The notes under the pieces are model-generated. The model saw nothing but the letters and a program-made list of their open reading frames with translations. It searched no databases and was not told the DNA's origin. Shown in pieces: positions 21,201 through 32,323 of a DNA stretch of 64,000 bases (positions are counted from its first letter, which is position 1; every line of letters starts with the position of its first letter). Source of the stretch: Aphrocallistes beatrix (taxonomy: Eukaryota; Porifera; Hexactinellida; Sceptrulophora; Aphrocallistidae); assembly GCA_963281255.1 (NCBI GenBank), contig OY725488.1, positions 7,289,524-7,353,523 of the forward strand, in the 5' to 3' direction. The position numbers and the translations under genes are program-made.

Positions 21201-24200
21201 CTGGATAGCTAAACTGGTCAAACCGGTTTGACTGGATAGCCAAACTGGTCAAACCGGTTTTGCTGGATAGCTAAACTGGTCAAACCCGTTTGACTGGATA
21301 GCTAAACTGGTCGAACCGGTTTGGCTGGCTGGCTGAACTGGTCAAACCGGTTTGGCTGGATAGCTAAACTGGTCAAACTGGTTTGACTGGATAGCTAAAC
21401 TGGTCAAATCGATTTGACTGGATAGCTAAACTGGTCAAATCGATTTGACTGGATAGCTAAACTGGTCAAACCTGTTTTGCTGGATAGCTAAACTGGTCAA
21501 ACCGGTTTGACTGGATAGCTAAACTGGTCAAACCGGTTTGGCTGGATAGCTAAACTGGTCAAACCGGTTTGACTGGATAGCTAAACTGGTCAAACCGGTT
21601 TGGCTGGCTGGCTGAACTGGTCAAACCGGTTTGGCTGGATAGCTAAACTGGTCAAACCGGTTTGGCTGGCTGGCTAAACTGGTCAAACCGATTTGACTAG
21701 ATAGCTAAACTGGTCAAACCGGTTTGGCTGGCTGGCTGAACTGGTCAAATCGATTTGACTGGATAGCTAAACTGGTCAAATCGATTTGACTGGATAGCTA
21801 AACTGGTCAAACCTGTTTTGCTGGATAGCTAAACTGGTCAAACCGGTTTGACTGGATAGCTAAACTGGTCAAATCGATTTGACTGGATAGCTAAACTGGT
21901 CAAACCTGTTTTGCTGGATAGCTAAACTGGTCAAACCGGTTTGACTGGATAGCTAAACTGGTCAAACCGGTTTGGCTGGCTGGCTGAACTGGTCAAACCG
22001 GTTTGGCTGGATAGCTAAACTGGTCAAACCGGTTTGGCTGGCTGGCTGAACTGGTCAAACCGGTTTGGCTGGATAGCTAAACTGGTCAAACCGGTTTGGC
22101 TGGATAGCTAAACTGGTCAAATCGATTTGACTGGATAGCTAAACTGGTCAAACCGGTTTGGCTGGATAGCTAAACTGGTCAAACCGGTTTGGCTGGATAG
22201 CTAAACTGGTCAAACCGGTTTGACTGGATAGCCAAACTGGTCAAACCGGTTTGGCTGGCTGGCTAAACTGGTCAAACCGATTTGACTAGATAGCTAAACT
22301 GATCAAACCGATTTGACTGGATAGCTAAACTGGTCAAATCGATTTGACTGGATAGCTAAACTGGTCAAACCTGTTTTGCTGGATAGCTAAAGTGGTCAAA
22401 CCGGTTTGACTGGATAGCTAAACTGGTCAAACCGGTTTGGCTGGCTGGCTGAACTGGTCAAACCGGTTTGGCTGGATAGCTAAACTGGTCAAACCGGTTT
22501 GGCTGGCTGGCTGAACTGGTCAAACCGGTTTGGCTGGATAGCTAAACTGGTCAAACCTGTTTTGCTGGATAGCTAAACTGGTCAAACCGGTTTGACTGGA
22601 TAGCTAAACTGGTCAAACCGGTTTGACTGGATAGCTAAACTGGTCAAACCGGTTTGGCTGGATAGCTAAACTGGTCAAACCGGTTTGACTGGATAGCTAA
22701 ACTGGTCAAACCGGTTTGGCTGGCTGGCTGAACTGGTCAAACCGGTTTGGCTGGATAGCTAAACTGGTCAAACCGGTTTGGCTGGCTGGCTAAACTGGTC
22801 AAACCGATTTGACTAGATAGCTAAACTGATCAAACCGATTTGACTGGATAGCTAAACTGGTCAAACCGGTTTGGCTGGCTGGCTGAACTGGTCAAATCGA
22901 TTTGACTGGATAGCTAAACTGGTCAAATCGATTTGACTGGATAGCTAAACTGGTCAAACCTGTTTTGCTGGATAGCTAAACTGGTCAAACCGGTTTGACT
23001 GGATAGCTAAACTGGTCAAATCGATTTGACTGGATAGCTAAACTGGTCAAACCTGTTTTGCTGGATAGCTAAACTGGTCAAACCGGTTTGACTGGATAGC
23101 TAAACTGGTCAAACCGGTTTGGCTGGCTGGCTGAACTGGTCAAACCGGTTTGGCTGGATAGCTAAACTGGTCAAACCGGTTTGGCTGGCTGGCTGAACTG
23201 GTCAAACCGGTTTGGCTGGATAGCTAAACTGGTCAAACCGGTTTGGCTGGATAGCTAAACTGGTCAAATCGATTTGACTGGATAGCTAAACTGGTCAAAC
23301 CGGTTTGGCTGGATAGCTAAACTGGTCAAACCGGTTTGGCTGGATAGCTAAACTGGTCAAACCGGTTTGACTGGATAGCCAAACTGGTCAAACCGGTTTG
23401 GCTGGCTGGCTAAACTGGTCAAACCGATTTGACTAGATAGCTAAACTGATCAAACCGATTTGACTGGATAGCTAAACTGGTCAAATCGATTTGACTGGAT
23501 AGCTAAACTGGTCAAACCTGTTTTGCTGGATAGCTAAAGTGGTCAAACCGGTTTGACTGGATAGCTAAACTGGTCAAACCGGTTTGGCTGGCTGGCTGAA
23601 CTGGTCAAACCGGTTTGGCTGGATAGCTAAACTGGTCAAACCGGTTTGGCTGGCTGGCTGAACTGGTCAAACCGGTTTGGCTGGATAGCTAAACTGGTCA
23701 AATCGATTTGACTGGATAGCTAAACTGGTCAAACCGGTTTGGCTGGATAGCTAAACTGGTCAAACCGGTTTGGCTGGATAGCTAAACTGGTCAAACCGGT
23801 TTGACTGGATAGCCAAACTGGTCAAACCGGTTTTGCTGGATAGCTAAACTGGTCAAACCCGTTTGACTGGATAGCTAAACTGGTCGAACCGGTTTGGCTG
23901 GCTGGCTGAACTGGTCAAACCGGTTTGGCTGGATAGCTAAACTGGTCAAACTGGTTTGACTGGATAGCTAAACTGGTCAAATCGATTTGACTGGATAGCT
24001 AAACTGGTCAAATCGATTTGACTGGATAGCTAAACTGGTCAAACCTGTTTTGCTGGATAGCTAAACTGGTCAAACCGGTTTGACTGGATAGCTAAACTGG
24101 TCAAACCGGTTTGGCTGGATAGCTAAACTGGTCAAACCGGTTTGACTGGATAGCTAAACTGGTCAAACCGGTTTGGCTGGCTGGCTGAACTGGTCAAACC

Positions 24201-27200
24201 GGTTTGGCTGGATAGCTAAACTGGTCAAACCGGTTTGGCTGGCTGGCTAAACTGGTCAAACCGATTTGACTAGATAGCTAAACTGATCAAACCGATTTGA
24301 CTGGATAGCTAAACTGGTCAAACCGGTTTGGCTGGCTGGCTGAACTGGTCAAATCGATTTGACTGGATAGCTAAACTGGTCAAATCGATTTGACTGGATA
24401 GCTAAACTGGTCAAACCTGTTTTGCTGGATAGCTAAACTGGTCAAACCGGTTTGACTGGATAGCTAAACTGGTCAAATCGATTTGACTGGATAGCTAAAC
24501 TGGTCAAACCTGTTTTGCTGGATAGCTAAACTGGTCAAACCGGTTTGACTGGATAGCTAAACTGGTCAAACCGGTTTGGCTGGCTGGCTGAACTGGTCAA
24601 ACCGGTTTGGCTGGATAGCTAAACTGGTCAAACCGGTTTGGCTGGCTGGCTGAACTGGTCAAACCGGTTTGGCTGGATAGCTAAACTGGTCAAACCGGTT
24701 TGGCTGGATAGCTAAACTGGTCAAATCGATTTGACTGGATAGCTAAACTGGTCAAACCGGTTTGGCTGGATAGCTAAACTGGTCAAACCGGTTTGGCTGG
24801 ATAGCTAAACTGGTCAAACCGGTTTGACTGGATAGCCAAACTGGTCAAACCGGTTTTGCTGGATAGCTAAACTGGTCAAACCCGTTTGACTGGATAGCTA
24901 AACTGGTCGAACCGGTTTGGCTGGCTGGCTGAACTGGTCAAACCGGTTTGGCTGGATAGCTAAACTGGTCAAACTGGTTTGACTGGATAGCTAAACTGGT
25001 CAAATCGATTTGACTGGATAGCTAAACTGGTCAAATCGATTTGACTGGATAGCTAAACTGGTCAAACCTGTTTTGCTGGATAGCTAAACTGGTCAAACCG
25101 GTTTGACTGGATAGCTAAACTGGTCAAACCGGTTTGGCTGGATAGCTAAACTGGTCAAACCGGTTTGACTGGATAGCTAAACTGGTCAAACCGGTTTGGC
25201 TGGCTGGCTGAACTGGTCAAACCGTTTTGGCTGGATAGCTAAACTGGTCAAACCGGTTTGGCTGGCTGGCTAAACTGGTCAAACCGATTTGACTAGATAG
25301 CTAAACTGGTCAAACCGATTTGACTGGATAGCTAAACTGGTCAAACCGGTTTGGCTGGCTGGCTGAACTGGTCAAATCGATTTGACTGGATAGCTAAACT
25401 GGTCAAATCGATTTGACTGGATAGCTAAACTGGTCAAACCTGTTTTGCTGGATAGCTAAACTGGTCAAACCGGTTTGACTGGATAGCTAAACTGGTCAAA
25501 CCGGTTTGGCTGGATAGCTAAACTGGTCAAACCGGTTTGACTGGATAGCCAAACTGGTCAAACCGGTTTTGCTGGATAGCTAAACTGGTCAAACCCGTTT
25601 GACTGGATAGCTAAACTGGTCGAACCGGTTTGGCTGGCTGGCTGAACTGGTCAAACCGGTTTGGCTGGATAGCTAAACTGGTCAAACTGGTTTGACTGGA
25701 TAGCTAAACTGGTCAAATCGATTTGACTGGATAGCTAAACTGGTCAAATCGATTTGACTGGATAGCTAAACTGGTCAAACCTGTTTTGCTGGATAGCTAA
25801 ACTGGTCAAACCGGTTTGACTGGATAGCTAAACTGGTCAAACCGGTTTGGCTGGCTGGCTGAACTGGTCAAACCGGTTTGGCTGGATAGCTAAACTGGTC
25901 AAACCGGTTTGGCTGGCTGGCTGAACTGGTCAAACCGGTTTGGCTGGATAGCTAAACTGGTCAAACCGGTTTGGCTGGATAGCTAAACTGGTCAAATCGA
26001 TTTGACTGGATAGCTAAACTGGTCAAACCGGTTTGGCTGGATAGCTAAACTGGTCAAACCGGTTTGACTGGATAGCCAAACTGGTCAAACCGGTTTTGCT
26101 GGATAGCTAAACTGGTCAAACCCGTTTGACTGGATAGCTAAACTGGTCGAACCGGTTTGGCTGGCTGGCTGAACTGGTCAAACCGGTTTGGCTGGATAGC
26201 TAAACTGGTCAAATCGATTTGACTGGATAGCTAAACTGGTCAAATCGATTTGACTGGATAGCTAAACTGGTCAAATCGATTTGACTGGATAGCTAAACTG
26301 GTCAAACCTGTTTTGCTGGATAGCTAAACTGGTCAAACCGGTTTGACTGGATAGCTAAACTGGTCAAACCGGTTTGGCTGGATAGCTAAACTGGTCAAAC
26401 CGGTTTGACTGGATAGCTAAACTGGTCAAACCGGTTTGGCTGGCTAGCTGAACTGGTCAAACCGGTTTGGCTGGATAGCTAAACTGGTCAAACCGGTTTG
26501 ACTGGATAGCTAAACTGGTCAAACCGGTTTGGCTGGATAGCTAAACTGGTCAAACCGGTTTGACTGGATAGCTAAACTGGTCAAACCGGTTTGGCTGGCT
26601 AGCTGAACTGGTCAAACCGGTTTGGCTGGATAGCTAAACTGGTCAAACCGGTTTGGCTGGCTGGCTAAACTGGTCAAACCGATTTGACTAGATAGCTAAA
26701 CTGGTCAAACCGATTTGACTGGATAGCTAAACTGGTCAAACCGGTTTGGCTGGCTGGCTGAACTGGTCAAACTGGTTTGGCTGGATAGCTAAACTGGTCA
26801 AACCGGTTTTGCTGGATAGCTAAACTGGTCAAACTGGTTTGACTGGATAGCTAAACTGGTCAAACCGGTTTGACTGGATAGCCAAACTGGTCAAACCGGT
26901 TTTGCTGAATAGCTAAACTAGTCAAATCGATTTGATTGGATAGCTAAACTGGTCAAACCGGTTTGGCTGGATAGCCAAACTGGTCAAACCGGTTTTGCTG
27001 GATAGCTAAACTGGTCAAACCCGTTTGATTGGATAGCTAAACTGGTCAAACCGGTTTAGCTGGCTGGCTGAACTGGTCAAACCGGTTTGGCTGGCTGGCT
27101 GAACTGGTCAAACCGGTTTGGCTGGATAGCTAAACTGGTCAAACCGGTTTGGCTGGATAGCTAAACTGGTTTGACTGGATAGCTAAACTGGTCAAACCGG

Positions 27201-27243
27201 TTTGGCTGGCTGGCTAAACTGGTCAAACCGATTTGACTAGATA
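18225..27243. repeat. 31-bp minisatellite array, ~290 units, higher-order structure
   Basis: About 9 kb of head-to-tail units of 31 bases. A typical unit is AAACTGGTCAAACCGG followed by TTTGACTGGATAGCT. Several variant types alternate: GACTGGATAGCT, GGCTGGCTGGCT and TGCTGGATAGCT tails, with ACCGGT, ATCGAT, ACCTGT, ACCCGT or ACTGGT cores. Marked variants recur at exact multiples of 31. For example, the AAACCCGTTTGACTGG variant lies at 19081, 19732, 20042, 20631, 21282, 23855, 24878, 25591 and 26118. A block of about 50 units (1550 bp) from 19081 recurs from 20631. No open reading frame crosses the array. The left edge abuts the tRNA-like array and the right edge abuts a UPF1 fragment. Confidence 0.95.
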
Positions 27244-27494
27244 GACTGGCTTCTCTACGTCATGTCCCAGCAGCTTGTGGTAGATGTAGTAGCTGACGCT
27301 GTTGTCATCGATAGCGAAGGTTTTCAATCCGTTCAACATTCGATCGAAACTGGTTCGCTTCCAGACGAAATCCACACTGAAGTTGTGCGTGCACTCTGTA
27401 GGGACGTTACTGCTGGAACGCAGTTCTAAGCCTACTTTTTCTCCGAAGCTGTTAGGCACTTTCACAACGTGGCCCACTCCTTCCCAATGCTTGT
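27244..27494 (-). pseudogene. UPF1 (RENT1) gene fragment
   Basis: The minus strand encodes about 83 residues that match the 1B region of the RNA helicase UPF1, the core factor of nonsense-mediated decay. Recognisable phrases are [27 protein letters not shown] and [12 protein letters not shown]. Neither the CH domain before it nor the Walker-A helicase motif after it is present. The frame is uninterrupted over the fragment, and no splice junction was identified at its edges. It is wedged between the minisatellite and the resumption of CYLD copy B, which suggests capture by a mobile element or filler DNA. The complete UPF1 gene must lie elsewhere. Confidence 0.8.
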
Positions 27495-28335
27495 GTGATT
27501 GAAAACAATTCAACATCTTGATTGACTATTGGCTTGAGAATAGAGAAAGAAAATTTCCTATCATAAGAAACATAGATATTCCTAGCAAGCATCTTACAGA
27601 TATTGATAGAAGACAGTTAGCAGCTCTTCTCACTGTCTATGATTATCCCAGCCGTATCAAATTTATGTTTGATGATTTTATTATCCTAGAACAGTATCTT
27701 AATATAACAGCAGGTGTTGGAGTAACAATCCGTGATCCGAATACCAATAAAGAATGCACTGGAAAAATATTTCGATCAGAATTGGTTAATTTTAAAATTT
27801 TTCACTTTCTTCGATTTGGTTCTAAAGAAATCCGTTTTGGAATTGATTCGTTAATCCAAGTATCTTATGGGAAAGCTCCATCTGCTCCCGATCAAGAGTT
27901 TTTAGTGAAGCAACAAAGTCAATTGTATAATAAATACCAAACCTCCAAGATAAATGCTGCTGGTACTGTACAACCAGAACACTCAATTCACAATAATAAA
28001 TCAACCAAGTCAAATCCTCATCAACCCTGCATCCGATTCCTGACTCCTACAATAACAAATATCCGCAAAATGCTGCCATTAATCAACCTGAATTACCCAA
28101 CACACTTCCTAAAACTGCTCCACCTGGTGTTGGATGTAATGATAAAGATATGCATTTCCCGAGAAATGAACCAAAACATCACAACTACGAACAAGATAAG
28201 AACGCTGCCACTCAAGGAAGTGATGCTGTCCTTTTGAATGATTCTGATCCCGTACCACTCAATTCACATGGTGTAGTTAAGGACTGTATCGTCAAGGTAA
28301 TACTGCTAATTCACATGGTAGCTTTATTAATACAA

Positions 28336-29800
28336 GCGCGCTTCGCGCACTTACGTAGCATGGCTAGCGAACTGTGTTCGCAGAATCACCCTGCAGGTGC
28401 CTGGAAATATCAACAAATTCAGAAGTCCCTACGGGTGCAAAATATTGATTATTACCAATAATCCATTTCAAATTTGCTTGCTTAATGAATCTATTGTAAA
28501 TAAAAAGCATTCAAAATAAGATCGAAAGTACGATATTTGGGATCTACACCCTTAATAACAACATGTCAATAGTTGAAAGCTAGTTTTTATCACATTTTTG
28601 AGATTTGTTTACTTGATGTATCTAATGTAAACAAAAAGTAAACAAATAATTTATCATATAGATTCAAAAATGCAATATTAAGAATGAGGCAGATTCCTAA
28701 AACCCCAGATCAACAGTAGAAAGATAGTTTCTAGTATGTTTTTGAGATATGTTTACTTTATGTTCCTGTTTCTATTGTAAACAAAAGTGAACAAATAATC
28801 TATCAACAATTCGAAAATACGAAATTTGGAATATACACCCATACTTACCAACCCATCTTGAAAATGTCCCTGGATTTTAGGAGTGAAATCCCTGGACTTC
28901 AATGGTAAATCTCTGATGTTATTATATTTTTAATTTTAATGACTATATATATTAACATGAATCAATATACTTCAATTTCGAAATTCTCGCTCGATCCGAT
29001 GGAAATCCCTGGATATGCAGGGAATTCCCTCGATTTTAAAAAAAGGCTAAATATATGCAATTTAAAATTTCGAAATGGATAAGTAAGCGATTTAGGGAAA
29101 GGTTCATCGTATATAATGTCATCTAACGCGTTAAATAATCACTTGATCAAAATTCTAGAACAATTTTCGAAATTCGTGATCCAGGAAATTTTCCTAGATT
29201 CCTGAAGACTTGCTAACTAATGAGGAACATAAAATTATTCAATAAATTATTTAAACTGTATCAAAATAAAAATTATTATAGGCGAGTTAAAACTCAAAAT
29301 CCCTGGATTTTTCGTTAAATCCCTGGATAATCCAGGGATCCCTGGAGGGTTGGTAAGTATGTGTAACACCCCTAAAACCCATGTCATTTAAACTTGAAAG
29401 CTCGTCTCGAACCTATTTTTTGGAATTTATTTACTTTATGTCAACAGTTGGAAGCTACATAACCTTTTTTATTGCTATACACTAGGATATAATTAAGATA
29501 TACGTATAAGTTATTGCTTTGAAGTATTAATAACAATGACACTCCATTGAAATGTCGTTACACAATGATTTATATTGAAAGTATACAAGCATTGTATAGA
29601 AAAGGGTGAAAAATTGCTTTCCATTTTTTGCGGAGTTGTGAACATTTCGCTTAGATTTTCGAACTTAATCGTATACTCATCATTTGACACCTACATGCCA
29701 ATTTTCATATCTCTACAACTTGCCAATTCGAGCGAACAAACAAACAAAATCCTAGCTTGAATATATAAGTCAGATATATTATCGATTCCCATATATCTAT
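28336..29800. repeat. GC-head repeat family member in intron 1 of CYLD copy B
   Basis: A GC-rich head (ACAAGCGCGCTTCGCGCAC at 28336, to about 28412) is followed by degenerate ~140-base AT-rich units. Each unit contains TTTGTTTACTT..ATG and GTAAACAAA..GTAAACAAAT, then AAACCCCATGTCAACAGTTGG-like phrases. The member is split by the MITE at 28841-29360. Relatives lie at 30497-31125, 31127-31215 and 55252-55990. Confidence 0.65.
28841..29360. mobile_element. ~520-bp MITE with ATACTTACCAACCC termini
   Basis: The ends are perfect 14-base inverted repeats, ATACTTACCAACCC at 28841-28854 and its complement at 29347-29360. Inside, the phrase (A)ATCCCTGGA(T) and its complement recur several times near both ends. 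There is no coding capacity. The element is nested inside the GC-head repeat, so it is younger than that copy. Confidence 0.75.
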
Positions 29801-30496
29801 TCAGGTAAAACTAAAAGAAAACGAATATCTTGGGAGAGTTGTGTGGATTGGAGAATTTGAGGCTATTCCTAACCATGCCTGGGTATTGATTGAGACAGAG
29901 GATAGACGTGAAGATTTAAAGGAAAGAACATCGATAGCTGAGAGTTCGAATTGGAAATGTTAAGCCTGGACACGGTTTGTTTGTTCCCGCGGAGAGATGT
30001 AAAGTTATTGCACCAGAGGACATTCAATGTAATAAACTCCCTCAGTCTTCTCTGATTGGATCTCCGAATGAGTTCGACCCCATGACTGCTACCATAATAT
30101 CTGGAGAGTTTGTCCCTCCAATCAAAGAAGTGAAGAATATACTGGGCTTGAAGAAGGGGATACAAGGACTGGACAACTCTTGCTACATGGACGCGTCTCT
30201 GTTCGGAATGTTCTGCTTCAATGAGAGACTGGATGACATCTTCCTCAAGAGATCTCAAGAAGCTGGCAGGAAAAATTCTAGGTATGCGAAAACTAATCAA
30301 CATCGAGTATCTTAGCATAAAATTCAGTGCACCCCTAGGAGAGTATACATTAGAGACATTTCAAAATGCATACTCTTAATTTTTTGAGAATGAAAATGAT
30401 TGGCGCATGCTAACCGATCAATTATCTCCCTTTCATGTCATTGATGAATATCATGTACGTGTATAGGATCCAATCGAACTGACCAATTTTAATTAT

Positions 30497-31125
30497 TACA
30501 AGCGCGGTTTGTGCACTTGCGTGGCGCGGCTAGCAAACACTTCGTGTCCACATGCGGGAGCCTGGGAATGTAAACAAATTCAAAACCCCTACAGGTGCTG
30601 AATAATAATACTTTCACTAAAGTCCATTTCAATTTGTTTACTTTATGAATGTATTATAAACTACATAAGATAAAAAATAAAATATTTTTCATATTGATTC
30701 AAAATATTATATTCGAAATCTGCACGCCTGAAAACCCCATGTCAACCGTTGGAAGCTTGTCTCTAGCCTATTTTTCAAAATTCATCAAATTGTGTGAAAA
30801 TATATCCATAACCTTTTTTATTATTTAGTACTCATTTATCTATAAAAGTTATTGCTTTGAAATATTAGTAACAATGACAGGCTATTCGTCGTACAATGAT
30901 TTCAATTGTGAGTGAAGCCATATACTATATAGTATAGAAAAGGTGTGAAAAAATTTCTATTTTTTTGCAGAAGTGTGAAATTTCACTTAGATCTTCGAAC
31001 TTAATAGTAGACTCATCATTTGACACCTGCATGCCGATTTTCGTATCTCTACGACTTACCAATTCTTCAATCAATTAGGACAAGCAAACAAACAAAAAAT
31101 CCTAGCATTTGAATATACAAGATTC
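30497..31125. repeat. GC-head repeat family, second member
   Basis: The head ACAAGCGCGGTTTGTGCACT at 30499 and GGGAGCCTGGG mirror the head at 28336. The body carries TTTGTTTACTTTATGAATG and AAAACCCCATGTCAACCGTT and ends in the same 3' region as the first member (ATTTGACACCT..ATGCC and CTAGC near the end). Confidence 0.65.
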
Positions 31126-31249
31126 GCTTGCTTGCGCTGCACGGCAGACGGACACTTTGTATCCACCAGAGGCACCCAAAGGCGCCTGGGGTCACATTGA
31201 TTACTTATAAGGTAGATAACATCTCTAAATAGGTCTGTCTTATTGGGGA

Positions 31250-31376
31250 TACAGACAAATGACTACAAGACAAATGACTACAAGACAAATGACTGCAGAT
31301 AAATGAGTACATGGACAAATGGGTACAGGACAAATGGGTACAGGACAAATGGGTACAGGGACAAATGGGTACATAA
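31250..31376. repeat. 14-16-bp minisatellite (GACAAATGGGTACAG)
   Basis: About nine units of ACAAATGACTACAAG grade into ACAAATGGGTACAGG. The change in unit type from left to right suggests growth at one end. Confidence 0.75.
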
Positions 31377-31424
31377 ATGGTTTCAAAAATGAACCTTCTA
31401 TCCTATTATTCAATGTTCAGAACA

Positions 31425-31599
31425 TTACCAGGTGGAGGTCAAGTGGCGCCAATATTTCCCATTGACATTTGGAATCACCACCATGATGTTCTTCAGGGCA
31501 TTCCTCGAACAACAAATGCCAAAAATCAGCTTTCTGTGCCTGGCAGTTTCTTCAATCAATTCGTTGCAGATATATCTAAACATGAATCGAGTTTTAATA
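31425..31599 (+). mobile_element. MULE-type transposase C-terminal fragment
   Basis: The frame has the phrase FPIDIWNHHHDVLQGIPRTT followed by NAK, the conserved C-terminal block of Mutator-like (zinc-finger) transposases, where RTTNAVEGWH is usual; here the sequence diverges after NAK. Only this short block is present. Its right edge is cut by the long-TIR element. The part from 31482 on is copied into CYLD copy B exon 3 at 33353. Confidence 0.55.
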
Positions 31600-32323
31600 C
31601 TTAGGGCGTTCAATATGTTCCAGGCCCAACTTTATAATTCGAAAGGCAACTGAAACAATGTATTTTAAATTCTTTTATTGTATTCGTTAGAGGATTATCT
31701 TTCTACTGGCAATTTGATTTGCTGTGATAATATACTTATTGTGGTTAGCACACACGATTTATATACCCGGTTTACGGCGGTCCTTGTACTTATGGAGAGT
31801 TTTAGCTTAAGATTTGATGTATTTCAGTTCTGAGCAAATTTAGATTAAAACTAATCTCTCCATTGAATTCTGCAAATCAAATAACATAGAGATTGACTTC
31901 TTTAAACTCTTCTAATTTTAAGCTGGGGGAAATGTGGTTTTTCAATTCACTAACACTTTTGTCCCACTTTTAAGTGGCAAAAAATTGGGAAATATTCACT
32001 TGAACACCTCCCGTTTGCATTTTCTCCATGCCTTCTTGATTATTTTACATTTCAACGATATTATTTAACAATTTTGAGGAATTTTATCCATACAAATTGT
32101 TTTCCAGTCTTTTTAATGACAAAATTGAAATTTTTTATAAGGGCCGTAAACCGCGGGTCTATAATCGTGTGTGCTAATCACAGTAATTATATTAATAACA
32201 CAGCAACCAACATACCAGTCGAAGCATAATCCTGCAACGAATTCATTAAATGAATTGAAAATACTTTGTCTTTGTTACCTTTTGACATATAAAGTTGGGC
32301 TGGAACATATTGAACGCCCTAAG
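31600..32323. mobile_element. Foldback DNA element with ~190-bp inverted repeats, TA target site
   Basis: The ends are CTTAGGGCGTTCAATATGTT on the left and the complement on the right, flanked by TA on both sides. The inverted similarity runs on for about 190 bases into each arm, through GATTAGCACACACGAT-type and GGTTTACGG phrases near 31741-31790 and 32130-32185. Arm identity is roughly 75-80% by eye. The middle is AT-rich and non-coding. Confidence 0.75.

Noticed and set aside
18225-27243. CRISPR-like or protein-coding repeat array
   Set aside because: Units are directly contiguous with no unique spacers, the genome is animal, and every frame of the 31-bp unit meets TAA or TAG regularly, so no repeat protein can be encoded.
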